Counted from the first letter of the stretch, positions 16,754 to 25,578 are shown. The stretch: 64,000 nucleotides of DNA from Brochothrix thermosphacta DSM 20171 = FSL F6-1036 (GCF_036884295.1 NZ_CP145608.1:2170001-2234000), one strand, 5' to 3'. Notes: a model not told the origin generated them from the sequence alone. Translations and numbers: made by a program.

Positions 16754-17503
16754 ATGAAAAGAAAGATTATTAATTTCCGCGATATTGGTGGTTTTTCAAA
16801 TGATTCAAATCAATTTATTAAAGAAAAACAAATTTATCGCGCTGGTAACCTCTCACAAATCAAATCGATTTCTCCTGCATTCTCGTCTTATAAAATTGCC
16901 ACAGTTATTGATTTACGCACCCTCGTTGAAAAAGGTTATCATTATACGCGTTATGATTTTAAAAATGTGGTCAATGTGCCTCTTGTTGATAAAAGCCGGC
17001 AACTACTTAATCGTAAAACCTTAAAACTAATTAGTGGTAAAGCCACTGAAAAAGATTTAGAAAACTTGATGATTGACACGTATAAAAACATGGCTCTCTA
17101 TTGTCAGGATGAAATCAATACAATTTTTTCTCTACTCACAGAAGAAAAAAACTTCCCGCTATTAATTCATTGCTCTGCTGGTAAAGATCGTACAGGTTTC
17201 ATTGTCGCTCTAATCCAACTCTTGTTAGAAATCCCGTATCAGATTGTTTTAACGCACTACCTTGCATCAAATGATCATGTTACAAAATCATTAAGAGGAC
17301 CTGCTCGATTATTAAAAATAATCAGCTTTAATCGTCTTGATGACCAAACATTAAAACCAATTACAACCGTTCGTAAAGAGTATTTAGATGCTGCCTTAGA
17401 CTTGATTTACGCTAAGCATTCATCGATTGAATCTTTTTTAGTGACTGATTGCAATATGTCTATAGATGATATCAAAAAAATTAAAGACAACCTCCTCAGT
17501 TAA
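16754..17503 (+). CDS. Tyrosine-phosphatase-like protein (LipA/Tyr_phosphatase3 type)
   Basis: A 249-aa protein from the ATG at 16754, with GAGGTG 9 nt upstream. It has the family N-terminus NFRDIGGF...IYRAGNLSQI and the P-loop HCSAGKDRTGF (Cys-x5-Arg). A Met/Asp-rich region and an alpha-helical C-terminus follow. No signal peptide is visible, so it is probably cytosolic. Family knowledge: Listeria LipA and Mycobacterium PtpB belong here and dephosphorylate proteins or phosphoinositides. The natural substrate is unknown. It ends 74 nt before dhaK, which has its own promoter. Confidence 0.82.
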   Translation: MKRKIINFRDIGGFSNDSNQFIKEKQIYRAGNLSQIKSISPAFSSYKIATVIDLRTLVEKGYHYTRYDFKNVVNVPLVDKSRQLLNRKTLKLISGKATEKDLENLMIDTYKNMALYCQDEINTIFSLLTEEKNFPLLIHCSAGKDRTGFIVALIQLLLEIPYQIVLTHYLASNDHVTKSLRGPARLLKIISFNRLDDQTLKPITTVRKEYLDAALDLIYAKHSSIESFLVTDCNMSIDDIKKIKDNLLS

Positions 17504-17507
17504 AAAT

Positions 17508-17536
17508 TTGCTGTCTGGTTGTTTTAGTTGTAAAAT
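17508..17536 (+). promoter_or_regulatory. Probable promoter of dhaKLM
   Basis: TTGCTG (17508-17513) and TAAAAT (17531-17536) are spaced by 17 bp. The cre site begins at the end of the -10 box. Confidence 0.6.
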
Positions 17537-17549
17537 GAAAGCGTATACA
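17535..17549 (+). promoter_or_regulatory. cre site (CcpA operator) at dhaKLM
   Basis: ATGAAAGCGTATACA matches the cre consensus WTGNAANCGNWNNCW at every fixed position. It overlaps the -10 box and transcription start region, a repressing position. Repression by CcpA in good carbon sources is expected. Confidence 0.8.
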
Positions 17550-17576
17550 AATTATAATGAAGGGAGACGATTTTTT

Positions 17577-18566
17577 ATGAAGAAAATTATGAATCAACCA
17601 GAAAATATTGTGAACGAAATGTTGGAGGGTTTAGTGACGATACACGATGATTTAGTCTACCGTGTACCCAATACAAATGTCATTGCTAGATTAGCAAAAA
17701 CCCCTAATAAAGTTGGGCTAGTTAGTGGCGGTGGCAGCGGGCATGAACCTGCTCACGCTGGTTTTGTTGGCGATGGGATGCTTTCAGCCGCTGCATGTGG
17801 GGCTGTATTTACATCACCCTCTCCTGATCAAGTATTAGAAGCGATTAAAGTTGCCGATAACGGTGCTGGTGTACTCATGATTATTAAAAATTATAGTGGG
17901 GATATTATGAACTTTGATATGGCAAAAGAATTAGCCGAATTAGAAGATATCAAAGTTGATTTTATCGTTGTTGATGATGATATTGCTGTTGAAGATAGTA
18001 CCTATACATCGGGACGTCGTGGTGTTGCGGGTACCGTATACGTGCATAAAATTTTAGGCGCAGCCGCTCGATCTGGGTTATCGCTAGAAGAAATTAAAAA
18101 AATTGCGGATGATCTTGTGCCGAATATAAAAACACTTGGCTTAGCAATTAAAGCTGCTACTGTTCCAGAAGTTGGTAAACCTGGTTTTGACTTAGGCGAT
18201 GATGAAATTGAGTTCGGTATCGGCATTCATGGAGAACCAGGTTATCGTAGAGAAAAAATGAAAACATCACAAGAAATGGCGAAAGAGTTAGTGGATACTT
18301 TATCACGCAGTATTTCTTTTGAAGGCAACTCATTCGCAATCTTAGTGAACGGGATGGGCGCAACGCCTTTAATGGAACAGTATGTGTTTGCAAATGATGT
18401 TTTACCTTTAATTGAAGCTAAGGGTGCAACAGTTGCTTATAAAAAACTCGGGGATTATATGACAGCAATCGACATGGCTGGTATTTCTCTTACTGTTTTG
18501 AATATTACTGATCCACGTTATCTTGAATGGCTAGATGAATCAGTCACTACTATTGCATGGAACTAA
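17577..18566 (+). CDS. dhaK: Dihydroxyacetone kinase subunit DhaK
   Basis: A 329-aa protein from the ATG at 17577, with AAGGGAG 7-10 nt upstream. Typical features are GLVSGGGSGHEPAHAGFVGDGML near the N-terminus, TYTSGRRGVAGTV in the middle and GIGIHGEPG. The His of that last motif forms the covalent hemiaminal with dihydroxyacetone. Family knowledge: DhaK binds dihydroxyacetone, DhaL-ADP holds the phosphoryl donor and DhaM relays phosphate from the PTS. First gene of dhaKLM. Confidence 0.95.
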   Translation: MKKIMNQPENIVNEMLEGLVTIHDDLVYRVPNTNVIARLAKTPNKVGLVSGGGSGHEPAHAGFVGDGMLSAAACGAVFTSPSPDQVLEAIKVADNGAGVLMIIKNYSGDIMNFDMAKELAELEDIKVDFIVVDDDIAVEDSTYTSGRRGVAGTVYVHKILGAAARSGLSLEEIKKIADDLVPNIKTLGLAIKAATVPEVGKPGFDLGDDEIEFGIGIHGEPGYRREKMKTSQEMAKELVDTLSRSISFEGNSFAILVNGMGATPLMEQYVFANDVLPLIEAKGATVAYKKLGDYMTAIDMAGISLTVLNITDPRYLEWLDESVTTIAWN

Positions 18567-18579
18567 AGGAGGAATAAAC

Positions 18580-19176
18580 ATGTTAACTAATGATAAATTA
18601 ATTGATTGGCTTACTTTATTTGCGGATGAATTAATCGCCAACAAAGCTTACTTGAGTGACTTAGATTCTCCTATCGGTGATGGAGATCATGGAGTAAATA
18701 TGGCACGTGGCGCGACTTTTCTTAAAGAGGCATTTAGTGAGAAACAACCACAAAACATTTCTGAAACATTGAAATTAACGGGAATGACACTTTTAAGCAA
18801 AGTAGGAGGCGCTTCTGGGCCTCTCTACGGCTCAGCTTTTATTGAAATGAGTAAAGTGACTGAAGAAAAATTAAACTCCGAGGCTCTGATTACAAACCTT
18901 AAAAACGGGATGGCCGCTGTTGGTAAACGTGGAAAATCGACTGTTGGTGAAAAAACAATGCTTGATGTTTGGGACCCAGTCATAAAAAGCTTAGAAAAAA
19001 ATGAACTTTCTTCTGAAGCAATCACTACTTTTGTTGATAAAACAAAAGATATCCTTGCAACAAAAGGTAGAGCAGCCTTCCTTGGTGAAAGATCCATTGG
19101 ACATATTGATCCAGGTGCTGCTTCGTCCGGCTTGTTGTTTTCAACAATGTTGAAAGCAGGTGTTCTCAATGACTGA
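18580..19176 (+). CDS. dhaL: Dihydroxyacetone kinase subunit DhaL
   Basis: A 198-aa protein. The ATG at 18580 follows AAAGGAGG by 6 nt, which is clearly better than upstream in-frame codons inside dhaK. The nucleotide-binding motif DSPIGDGDHGVNMARG supplies the Asp residues that hold two Mg ions and ADP. SKVGGASGPLYGSAF and HIDPGAASS are further family motifs. The stop overlaps the dhaM start by 8 nt, so translation is coupled. Confidence 0.95.
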   Translation: MLTNDKLIDWLTLFADELIANKAYLSDLDSPIGDGDHGVNMARGATFLKEAFSEKQPQNISETLKLTGMTLLSKVGGASGPLYGSAFIEMSKVTEEKLNSEALITNLKNGMAAVGKRGKSTVGEKTMLDVWDPVIKSLEKNELSSEAITTFVDKTKDILATKGRAAFLGERSIGHIDPGAASSGLLFSTMLKAGVLND

Positions 19177-19540
19177 ATTCGGTATTGTGATTATTTCTCA
19201 TGTCCCTGAAATTGCTTCAGGTGTTGTGTCGCTTCTGAAAGAAGCCTCAAAAGACGTACCTATCACCTATTCTGGTGGTAATGACGATAATGAAATTGGA
19301 ACTAGTTTTTCAAAGATAGAAACAGCTATAAACAAGAACTCTGCTAGTTCTATCTACGCTTTTTACGATTTAGGAAGTGCTAAAATGAATTTAGAGATGG
19401 TTGCAGAACTCAGTGATAAAAACATCACTATTTATGATACAGCATTGATTGAAGGTGCCTATACAGCTGCTGCATTATTAGCAACAGGGGCTTCAAAAGA
19501 TATTGTGGAGGAACAATTAAAACCACTTGTTATTAAATAA
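19169..19540 (+). CDS. dhaM: PTS-linked phosphoryl carrier DhaM (IIA-man type)
   Basis: A 123-aa single-domain protein. The active-site His is in IVIISHVPEIASGV, and YSGGNDDNEIGTS and AFYDLGSAKMN follow. It corresponds to the short DhaM of Gram-positives, without the HPr and EI-like extensions of E. coli DhaM. It should take phosphate from HPr and pass it to ADP on DhaL. The ATG at 19169 overlaps the end of dhaL. No glycerol dehydrogenase or glycerol facilitator gene lies near, so the source of dihydroxyacetone is not shown here. Confidence 0.93.
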   Translation: MTEFGIVIISHVPEIASGVVSLLKEASKDVPITYSGGNDDNEIGTSFSKIETAINKNSASSIYAFYDLGSAKMNLEMVAELSDKNITIYDTALIEGAYTAAALLATGASKDIVEEQLKPLVIK

Positions 19541-19640
19541 CTATCATTTTTTAACAAATTCTTTTAAAAAACAACCCTTTCTTTTATTGCTATAAATTAA
19601 CAAAAATTGACACTCTATTTTTCAAAACAACAAAAGACTG

Positions 19641-19678
19641 ATATACCTGCTTTCAGAGGGGTATATTTTTTTTTTTTC
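19641..19678 (+). terminator. Terminator of dhaKLM
   Basis: ATATACC (19641-19647) pairs with GGTATAT (19660-19666), followed by about 13 T's. Confidence 0.85.
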
Positions 19679-19803
19679 ATAAAATGTGTTTTAAAACTAG
19701 TATTTTGTGTTTTACAAAAGACTAGTTACTATGTCAAACTATAAATATAATCATATATTATTTAATAAAACAGTTACTATATATACACAGAGGAGGAAAA
19801 AAA

Positions 19804-20715
19804 ATGAAGAAAAAAGAATTAATGTTACTATTCTCTCAACTAAGAGAATCACCAATTGATTCAGACAAGAATAATAAAAAAGAATTAATGGCTATGGCCG
19901 AAAAGCACAACGTTGCATTTAAAACGCTTCAGGAATTCCGAAATTTAATAACTGAAACATATCAAGAAATTGAAAAACGTGGCGGTGTCGAAAAATATAT
20001 TCATTCCGATACAAGTTGGTTAAAATCAGAACTTCAATTACTACTATTATCTTATCAATTCTGTTCAGACTATGGCTTGAAAATCGCAGATATCTCAGAT
20101 CTTATCAGCTCTAATCAATCCAATCTTTTTCCAAAAACACCTAGCCAGTTGCAAAATACGTTTTATAAATTGAAAAAAGATGAAATCCTTGTAGAAGAGA
20201 TATGTAAAAGTAAACCTGGACGAAAACGTAAATCAAAATCTGAAAAAACCGCAAATTTGAAAGCCTTACAAGCAAAGAAAAAGAAACAGTCAGTAACGTA
20301 TTCTAATCCAGAAATATTACGGTTACTATCTGATACAATGAATAATGTTCAATCCCTCTCACATAATCCTAATAATAAAGATAAAATCAATGATGTTTAT
20401 CAACTTATAAACGGCTTGCATACTTTATCCGAAATGGCTGTTGATGCAAGTAATATTCAAGCCACAAACACAAATACATTAAATGATTATATTTCTCTAA
20501 AAAGCCGCTTTCTTAACTTAGAATTAGAACAAGAACGTTTGCGTAAAAAATATTATCGTTTACAACTACTTGTAGCAAGCTATATTTTCTTAGAAGATAA
20601 TAAACTCCATGGACATCTAGACGATTTTATAGATGAGGCTCGAGAGATATTAGCACTTCAAGGTGTTACTTTTGAAAATCATGTGAAAATTGAAGAGTTG
20701 ATTGAAGCCTTATAA
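19804..20715 (+). CDS. Unrecognised 303-aa protein, possible DNA-binding regulator
   Basis: I do not recognise a family with certainty. Residues about 60-125 (TSWLKSELQLLLLSY, later FPKTPSQLQNTFYKLKK) recall the Trp/Glu/Leu spacing of Myb-like domains in RsfA-type Bacillales regulators. Residues about 137-163 are very basic, with an AT-hook-like PGRKRK. Residues about 235-265 are charged and helical (LELEQERLRKKYYRLQLL), likely a coiled coil. There is no signal peptide or membrane helix. The ATG at 19804 sits behind GGAGG. It is a monocistronic unit between two strong terminators. A regulatory role is inference from shape only. Confidence 0.7.
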   Translation: MKKKELMLLFSQLRESPIDSDKNNKKELMAMAEKHNVAFKTLQEFRNLITETYQEIEKRGGVEKYIHSDTSWLKSELQLLLLSYQFCSDYGLKIADISDLISSNQSNLFPKTPSQLQNTFYKLKKDEILVEEICKSKPGRKRKSKSEKTANLKALQAKKKKQSVTYSNPEILRLLSDTMNNVQSLSHNPNNKDKINDVYQLINGLHTLSEMAVDASNIQATNTNTLNDYISLKSRFLNLELEQERLRKKYYRLQLLVASYIFLEDNKLHGHLDDFIDEAREILALQGVTFENHVKIEELIEAL

Positions 20716-20722
20716 ATAAAAA

Positions 20723-20769
20723 TGAGAACAGTGTCTACCTTATAAAAGGTAGACACTGTTCTCATTTTA
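20723..20769 (+). terminator. Strong terminator after the 303-aa gene
   Basis: GAGAACAGTGTCTACC pairs perfectly with GGTAGACACTGTTCTC across an 8-nt loop, followed by ATTTTAC. Confidence 0.9.
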
Positions 20770-20770
20770 C

Positions 20771-21237
20771 ATTTAATTTGTGAAGAAAAACTAATGATGT
20801 ATTTATCCATTCCAATTGAGATAAAGTAGGTGTAACGGTACTTTTAAGAAAATAGATGAAGACTACTCGCTTTCTTAAAAGTTTGGTACTCTTAAGACAT
20901 TTACATAAGGATTGGTACTCGCTTGCGCTCCGTCCCATACTGTTCTCGTAAAGCGGATAAAACCGCTACGATAACAGCACCCATACTACTCTCGTAAAGC
21001 GGATGAATCCACTACGATATCAGCACCCCTACTACTCTCATAAAAACGGATGAATCCACTACGATATTAGCACTCCTACTATCCTTGTAAACTCATAACT
21101 TCGCAACAATATCAGCTGCTTATCCTTCTTTCAACAATCAGTCTATCCTAACTGAAATTTCTAATCTAACGAATGTTTTTAAGTTTTCCCAATTTCTTGA
21201 AGAACGAACGAGCTGTCTTCACTTTTAAATTATAATC
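20771..21237. other. Non-coding region holding inverted and tandem repeats
   Basis: No gene is supported in this 467-bp stretch. It contains an 11-bp perfect inverted repeat (CTTTTAAGAAA at 20841-20851, TTTCTTAAAAG at 20871-20881) and the tandem array at 20936-21120. Confidence 0.6.
20936..21120. repeat. Four imperfect tandem repeats of about 46 bp
   Basis: The units start at 20936, 20982, 21028 and 21075 and read approximately CATACTACTCTCGTAAAGCG, then GATGAATCCACTACGATATC, then AGCACC. Units 2 and 3 are most alike and unit 4 has diverged. Each of the first three can form a small hairpin (AGCGG...CCGCT in unit 1, GGAT...ATCC in units 2 and 3). The 46-47 bp period is not a multiple of three, so it is not a coding repeat. 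Confidence 0.8.
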
Positions 21238-22407
21238 TCATTTATTAAGGTATTCGAATGCATAGTTGGCGTACAATGTGGCTCCAACTCTCATGCCTTC
21301 CTCATCTATATTAAAACGACCATGATGATGAGCCCACTCTGTATCTTTTTCTGGATTACCTGAACCAACTAAAGCAAAACAACCTGGGATTGATTGAATA
21401 TAGGCACTAAAATCCTCACCGCCTGTTGTTGGTGGCTCATGTTTAACAGCCTCTATCCCATATAAATCAGCCACCAGTGATTGAGCAAACAACGCACTGC
21501 TTTCTTCATTAATTACAGGCGCAGTTCCTTTCCTGTAATTAACTTTTGCTGTTGCACCATAGATACCTGCAACATGGTCAGCATATTCATTAATACGTTG
21601 AATCATACGATCTTGAGTCGCTTCATCAAAACAACGTACGGTACCTTCCAGACGCGCATTTTCAGCAATCACATTGAAGCGTGTGCCCACTTCCATCTTC
21701 CCTACCGTAAATACTACGGGATTTAAGGGATTAACTTCTCGTGCAACGATAGCTTGTGCATTCATTACAAATGATGAGGCGACCACCGCAACATCGATCG
21801 TTCCTTCAGGCATTGCACCGTGTCCACCTTTTCCTTTGAAATCAATTGTTACGACATCAGCTGATGCAAATGCAGATCCTGGATCAACAGCTACTTGACC
21901 GACAGGTACTTGCGACCAAATATGAATACCAAAAGCATTGTCGACACCTTCAACTGCACCTTGTCTTACCATTTCATCAGCACCTTCAGCATTTTCTTCT
22001 GAGGGTTGAAAAATAAAGCGAACCGTTCCATGTAATTCGTTTTGATATTTCTTTAAAACTTTTGCTGCAGTAACTAACATCGCAGTATGCGCATCATGTC
22101 CACATGCATGCATTTTACCATCTTCCACGGAACGATAACTCAATTCACGATTAAGTTCGTATACCGGTAAAGCATCCATGTCTGCTCGCAATGCCACCGT
22201 TTTACCAGGATGTGCCCCTACTAAATTCGCGATAATACCTGTGGGTTTTGTTCTAACAAATGGAATGTCTAACTCTGTTAAAACCGCAGCTACTTTTTCT
22301 GTTGTCCTAACTTCTTCCCACTGCAACTCAGGATGCGCGTGTAAATCTCGTCTGAATGCTACCATTTCATCAAATAATCCGTCAACTTCTTCTGCTAATT
22401 TATTCAT
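21238..22407 (-). CDS. M20D-family amidohydrolase/aminoacylase
   Basis: A 389-aa cytosolic protein from the ATG at 22407; AAAGGAA lies 9 nt before it, while the GTG three codons earlier overlaps that site. Metal-binding motifs are HACGHDAHTAML and PSEENAEGA. Others are GKGGHGAMPEG and TGGEDFSAY, all typical of the IAA-amino-acid hydrolase/hippurate hydrolase group. Family knowledge: these release an acid and an amino acid from N-acyl amino acids or similar amides. The gene directly downstream of a membrane transporter (20 nt) suggests the pair imports and cleaves one substrate. The substrate is unknown. Confidence 0.9.
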   Translation of the reverse strand: MNKLAEEVDGLFDEMVAFRRDLHAHPELQWEEVRTTEKVAAVLTELDIPFVRTKPTGIIANLVGAHPGKTVALRADMDALPVYELNRELSYRSVEDGKMHACGHDAHTAMLVTAAKVLKKYQNELHGTVRFIFQPSEENAEGADEMVRQGAVEGVDNAFGIHIWSQVPVGQVAVDPGSAFASADVVTIDFKGKGGHGAMPEGTIDVAVVASSFVMNAQAIVAREVNPLNPVVFTVGKMEVGTRFNVIAENARLEGTVRCFDEATQDRMIQRINEYADHVAGIYGATAKVNYRKGTAPVINEESSALFAQSLVADLYGIEAVKHEPPTTGGEDFSAYIQSIPGCFALVGSGNPEKDTEWAHHHGRFNIDEEGMRVGATLYANYAFEYLNK

Positions 22408-22427
22408 TTTTTCCACTTCCTTTTCTG

Positions 22428-23627
22428 TTAAAGTCCAATTAAAATAGGGGCGAAAATCCCTGCTAACACCACTGAGACCATTGTGACTGATATAAAACCG
22501 CCAACTAACATGGGTGGTAACATGTAACTACGTAAAACAATGCGCTCTTCTTCATCTTCTGTTAAGGCAGCTACTACTTCATTCGTAATAATATAATCTG
22601 CTGGAAATCCATACAATGCAGTTAATGCAACTGCAAATGCCATATTAGTGCTTATTTTAAGTATTTTCGCGGCGATAAACGAAAAAATATACATACCAAT
22701 GACTCCTATCACAATAATTAAAACCATTGGTCCCACTAATTCTTGTAACATTTTTGGTGTTGCATTTTTTATTCCATCAAATATGAATAACATTAAACCC
22801 ATGATGGCAAACCCTTGTCCGTTGGCTTTCTCAAGTGGTTTTGTTTCTAAAAAACCAAGTGACGAAGCAATAACACCAAATAACAAACATAATACAAACG
22901 GACTCACTGTCAAAATTGGAGCTAATGCAGTTGATGCCAAGTAAGCCAAACAAGCAATGATTGCTAATCGAGCCAACTTAAAGAAATTGGTATTATATCT
23001 GATAGGTACTTTTGCGAATAATTTTGGCTGTTTATCGATTGTTTCACTAACAACATCAGATACATTTACTTCTGGCTTCCAACTTCCTTCACGATAATCC
23101 TTCAACAAACGTCGCCCTTCTTTTTTCAAAAAAATCGATGTTAACGGGTAACCCGCGAATCCTTGCATCACATATATTAAAATTGCTAATACGGACAAAG
23201 ACGTTAAACCTGCCGTTTGTGCTGCTTCAGACATTATTAGTGCTGAAACAATACCTCCAACCAATGGTGGCCCTGCAACTAAAATTGTCTCAAGATCTAA
23301 GAACCAATATCCAATTGTAAAAAGTAATACTAACATACCGATAATACCACTTAATGAAATAACAATTGTTTTCCACTGATTTAGCAGCTCTTTAAACGAT
23401 AATAAGGTTCCAAGATTTGTGATCAAGAGGTACATTAACATCACTGCTACGCCTCCAGAGATACCTGAAACTTCCACAATGTTTTTCGGAAAAAAAGTCC
23501 AATAACCGATTAAAAATAATAGTGCACTAATAAAAACTGATGAAACCCATGCTTTTGTTCTGACTGAAACAAGATCACCGATAAATAAAATCGTTACTAA
23601 AATCGCCAATGCTACTGGTTGTGCCAT
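22428..23627 (-). CDS. Multi-spanning membrane transporter (GltS-like), substrate unknown
   Basis: A 399-aa very hydrophobic protein with about ten membrane segments and a hydrophilic loop at roughly 168-215. Gly/Ala-rich re-entrant-like stretches such as GPPLVGGIVSALIMSEAAQTAGL and TALYGFPADYIITNEVVAAL resemble sodium/glutamate symporter-type carriers. The family call is tentative. The ATG at 23627 follows GAGGAAG. It is cotranscribed with the downstream M20 amidohydrolase, so an N-acyl amino acid, peptide or carboxylate is a reasonable substrate guess. Confidence 0.65.
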   Translation of the reverse strand: MAQPVALAILVTILFIGDLVSVRTKAWVSSVFISALLFLIGYWTFFPKNIVEVSGISGGVAVMLMYLLITNLGTLLSFKELLNQWKTIVISLSGIIGMLVLLFTIGYWFLDLETILVAGPPLVGGIVSALIMSEAAQTAGLTSLSVLAILIYVMQGFAGYPLTSIFLKKEGRRLLKDYREGSWKPEVNVSDVVSETIDKQPKLFAKVPIRYNTNFFKLARLAIIACLAYLASTALAPILTVSPFVLCLLFGVIASSLGFLETKPLEKANGQGFAIMGLMLFIFDGIKNATPKMLQELVGPMVLIIVIGVIGMYIFSFIAAKILKISTNMAFAVALTALYGFPADYIITNEVVAALTEDEEERIVLRSYMLPPMLVGGFISVTMVSVVLAGIFAPILIGL

Positions 23628-23745
23628 ATGTCCACTTCCTCTTCTGAATTTTCTGAATATTCAACTTAAATAAGCTATGTCTATTACAGTACACAGTTAT
23701 TCTATAAGTTGCAACGTTTATTTATATCATTTTAAATATGAGTGC

Positions 23746-23785
23746 ATAAAAAAACAGTCCTATTATCTTTCAATAGGACTGTTTT
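23746..23785. terminator. Terminator of the Mn/Zn ABC transporter operon
   Basis: AACAGTCCTATT and AATAGGACTGTT form a perfect stem with T7 on the minus strand. Confidence 0.9.
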
Positions 23786-23792
23786 TCACTAC

Positions 23793-24749
23793 TTATTTTG
23801 ATAAACCATCATGGATTTGTTTAATGTTCCATTCCATCATACTTAAATACGTATCACCAGGTTCACCTTTGTTCGCTAAGGAATCTGTAAAAAGTTTCCC
23901 CTCATGGATTGGTACGCCAGTTTCTTGCGATAGTGTTTTCATACTCTTATCATTAACACTTGTTTCAACAAACAAACTTGGTAACTTTAAATCCTTCGCT
24001 AAATCAACAATACGTGTTAACTGATCAGGTGTTCCCTCATTTTCTGAATTAATTTCCCAGATATATTCCGCTCGTAAGCCATACGCTTGCGTGAAATATT
24101 TAAAGGCGCCTTCACTTGTGATAAGAATTGCTTTATCTTTTGGAATATCAGACATCTGTTTCTTCGCCTTTTTATCCACGACTTCTAATTTAGAAATATA
24201 AGCTGCTGCGTTCTTCTCATAATCAGCTCTATTATCAGGGTCTTTTTCTGATAATGTTTTTTCAATGTTTTGTATATATTTAATACCATTTTGGATTGAT
24301 AACCACGCATGTGGGTCCTGCTCATTTTCTTGGCCTTTAGACTCTAGATGGATTGGGTCAATACCTTTTGAAACAGCGAAAGTAACTTTGTCCTCTTTAT
24401 CTTTTTGTTGAGTGCTATCCAACAACTTCGTAAACCAACCATTTCCTGTCTCTAAGTTTAAACCATTATAAAATATCAACTCAGCCTTGGATGTTTTTGC
24501 GGTATCTGCTGGTAAAGGTTCATGTTCATGTGGATCTTGTGCAATCGGTACGAGACTGTGAACATCCACATGTTTTCCTCCAACTTGATTAACCATATCT
24601 TCTAAAATTGAATTTGTAACAACAATTGATAATTTGCCCTCATCGCTCTTTTTTTCATCTTTACCTGCACTTGTACCACAAGCCGTTAGCATGAGTAAAG
24701 CCGCAATCATTAACGTTACATAGATCTTTTTTTTATACAGAAATTTCAT
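23793..24749 (-). CDS. mntA: Manganese/zinc ABC transporter binding lipoprotein
   Basis: A 318-aa cluster A-I binding protein. The lipobox is LTACG after a longer basic N-terminus. Metal ligands expected in this family are visible: His in DPHEHEPLPAD, His in DPHAWLS, Glu in TSEGAFKYF and Asp near GKLFTDSLANKGEPGDTY. Family knowledge: the ligand set His, His, Glu, Asp is typical of Mn-binding members (PsaA, MntC), so manganese is favoured. Its start overlaps the permease gene by 17 nt. Last gene of the operon. Confidence 0.88.
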   Translation of the reverse strand: MKFLYKKKIYVTLMIAALLMLTACGTSAGKDEKKSDEGKLSIVVTNSILEDMVNQVGGKHVDVHSLVPIAQDPHEHEPLPADTAKTSKAELIFYNGLNLETGNGWFTKLLDSTQQKDKEDKVTFAVSKGIDPIHLESKGQENEQDPHAWLSIQNGIKYIQNIEKTLSEKDPDNRADYEKNAAAYISKLEVVDKKAKKQMSDIPKDKAILITSEGAFKYFTQAYGLRAEYIWEINSENEGTPDQLTRIVDLAKDLKLPSLFVETSVNDKSMKTLSQETGVPIHEGKLFTDSLANKGEPGDTYLSMMEWNIKQIHDGLSK

Positions 24750-25578
24750 TGCTTTTTTCTCCCCTTTTTTTATTGGATTTGAAAGATAGTGTACTTTTCT
24801 TAGAAAAGATAAATGCTAGTATAAATAAAATGGTAGCACTCATTACAATTGTTGGTCCTGAAGCAAAGTTATTCACAAAACTAAAATATAAGCCACTAAC
24901 AGAACTAACCATTCCGATGATTGTTGATAAAACAATCATATGACTCAACTTATTAGTTAATAAGTATGCCGTTGATGCGGGGATAACCAACATCGCTACT
25001 ACAAGAATTACCCCAACAGTTTGTAAAGCTACGACCGTTACTAGTGTTAGTAAAACCATTAAAAAATAATGGATTACTTTTGTGTTTAAGCCATAACTTT
25101 TTGCAATTGTTTCATCGAAGGTACTGACAAACAGTTCCTTATAAAAAATAATCACCAATAACAATACCAGCATCGTAACTACCAATGTTATCCACATATC
25201 CACACGTTGCACAGCCAATATATTTCCGAATAATATGTGATAAAGATTGGTAGAACTTTTTGCCATTGTTACCAAAATCATACCGAGCGCTAAAAAAGAA
25301 CTCAAAATAATACCGATTGCTGAATCATTTTTCAGCGGACTCTTATCACTAATAAATCCGATACCTAATGCTGCTAAAATACCAAAAATTGTTGAGCCAA
25401 TTAAAAAGTTAATACCTAACATATACGAAATAGCGACACCTGGTAAAACCGCATGGGAAATGGCATCTCCCATTAATGACATCCCTCGTAAAACTACAAA
25501 ACTACCGATAACACCCGAACTTACCCCTACCAATATAGATGTAATCAATGCTTGTTGTAAAAAATTATATTCTTTCAC
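24733..25578 (-). CDS. mntC: Manganese/zinc ABC transporter permease
   Basis: A 281-aa membrane protein of the ABC-3 family with about eight helices; GMSLMGDAISHAVLPGVAISYMLG is the hallmark. The only standard start is the GTG at 25578, which lacks a nearby ribosome binding site. A strong AGGAGGGG lies at 25597-25605, and the frame is open back to two ATT codons at 25596 and 25593. Relatives begin about 14 residues before the FLQ block, so translation probably starts at one of these ATT codons. The coordinates given here are the conservative ones. Confidence 0.85.
   Translation of the reverse strand: MKEYNFLQQALITSILVGVSSGVIGSFVVLRGMSLMGDAISHAVLPGVAISYMLGINFLIGSTIFGILAALGIGFISDKSPLKNDSAIGIILSSFLALGMILVTMAKSSTNLYHILFGNILAVQRVDMWITLVVTMLVLLLVIIFYKELFVSTFDETIAKSYGLNTKVIHYFLMVLLTLVTVVALQTVGVILVVAMLVIPASTAYLLTNKLSHMIVLSTIIGMVSSVSGLYFSFVNNFASGPTIVMSATILFILAFIFSKKSTLSFKSNKKRGEKSNEISV

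Noticed and set aside
20936-21120. CRISPR array
   Set aside because: The units are contiguous and imperfect, with no unique spacers, and there are no cas genes.
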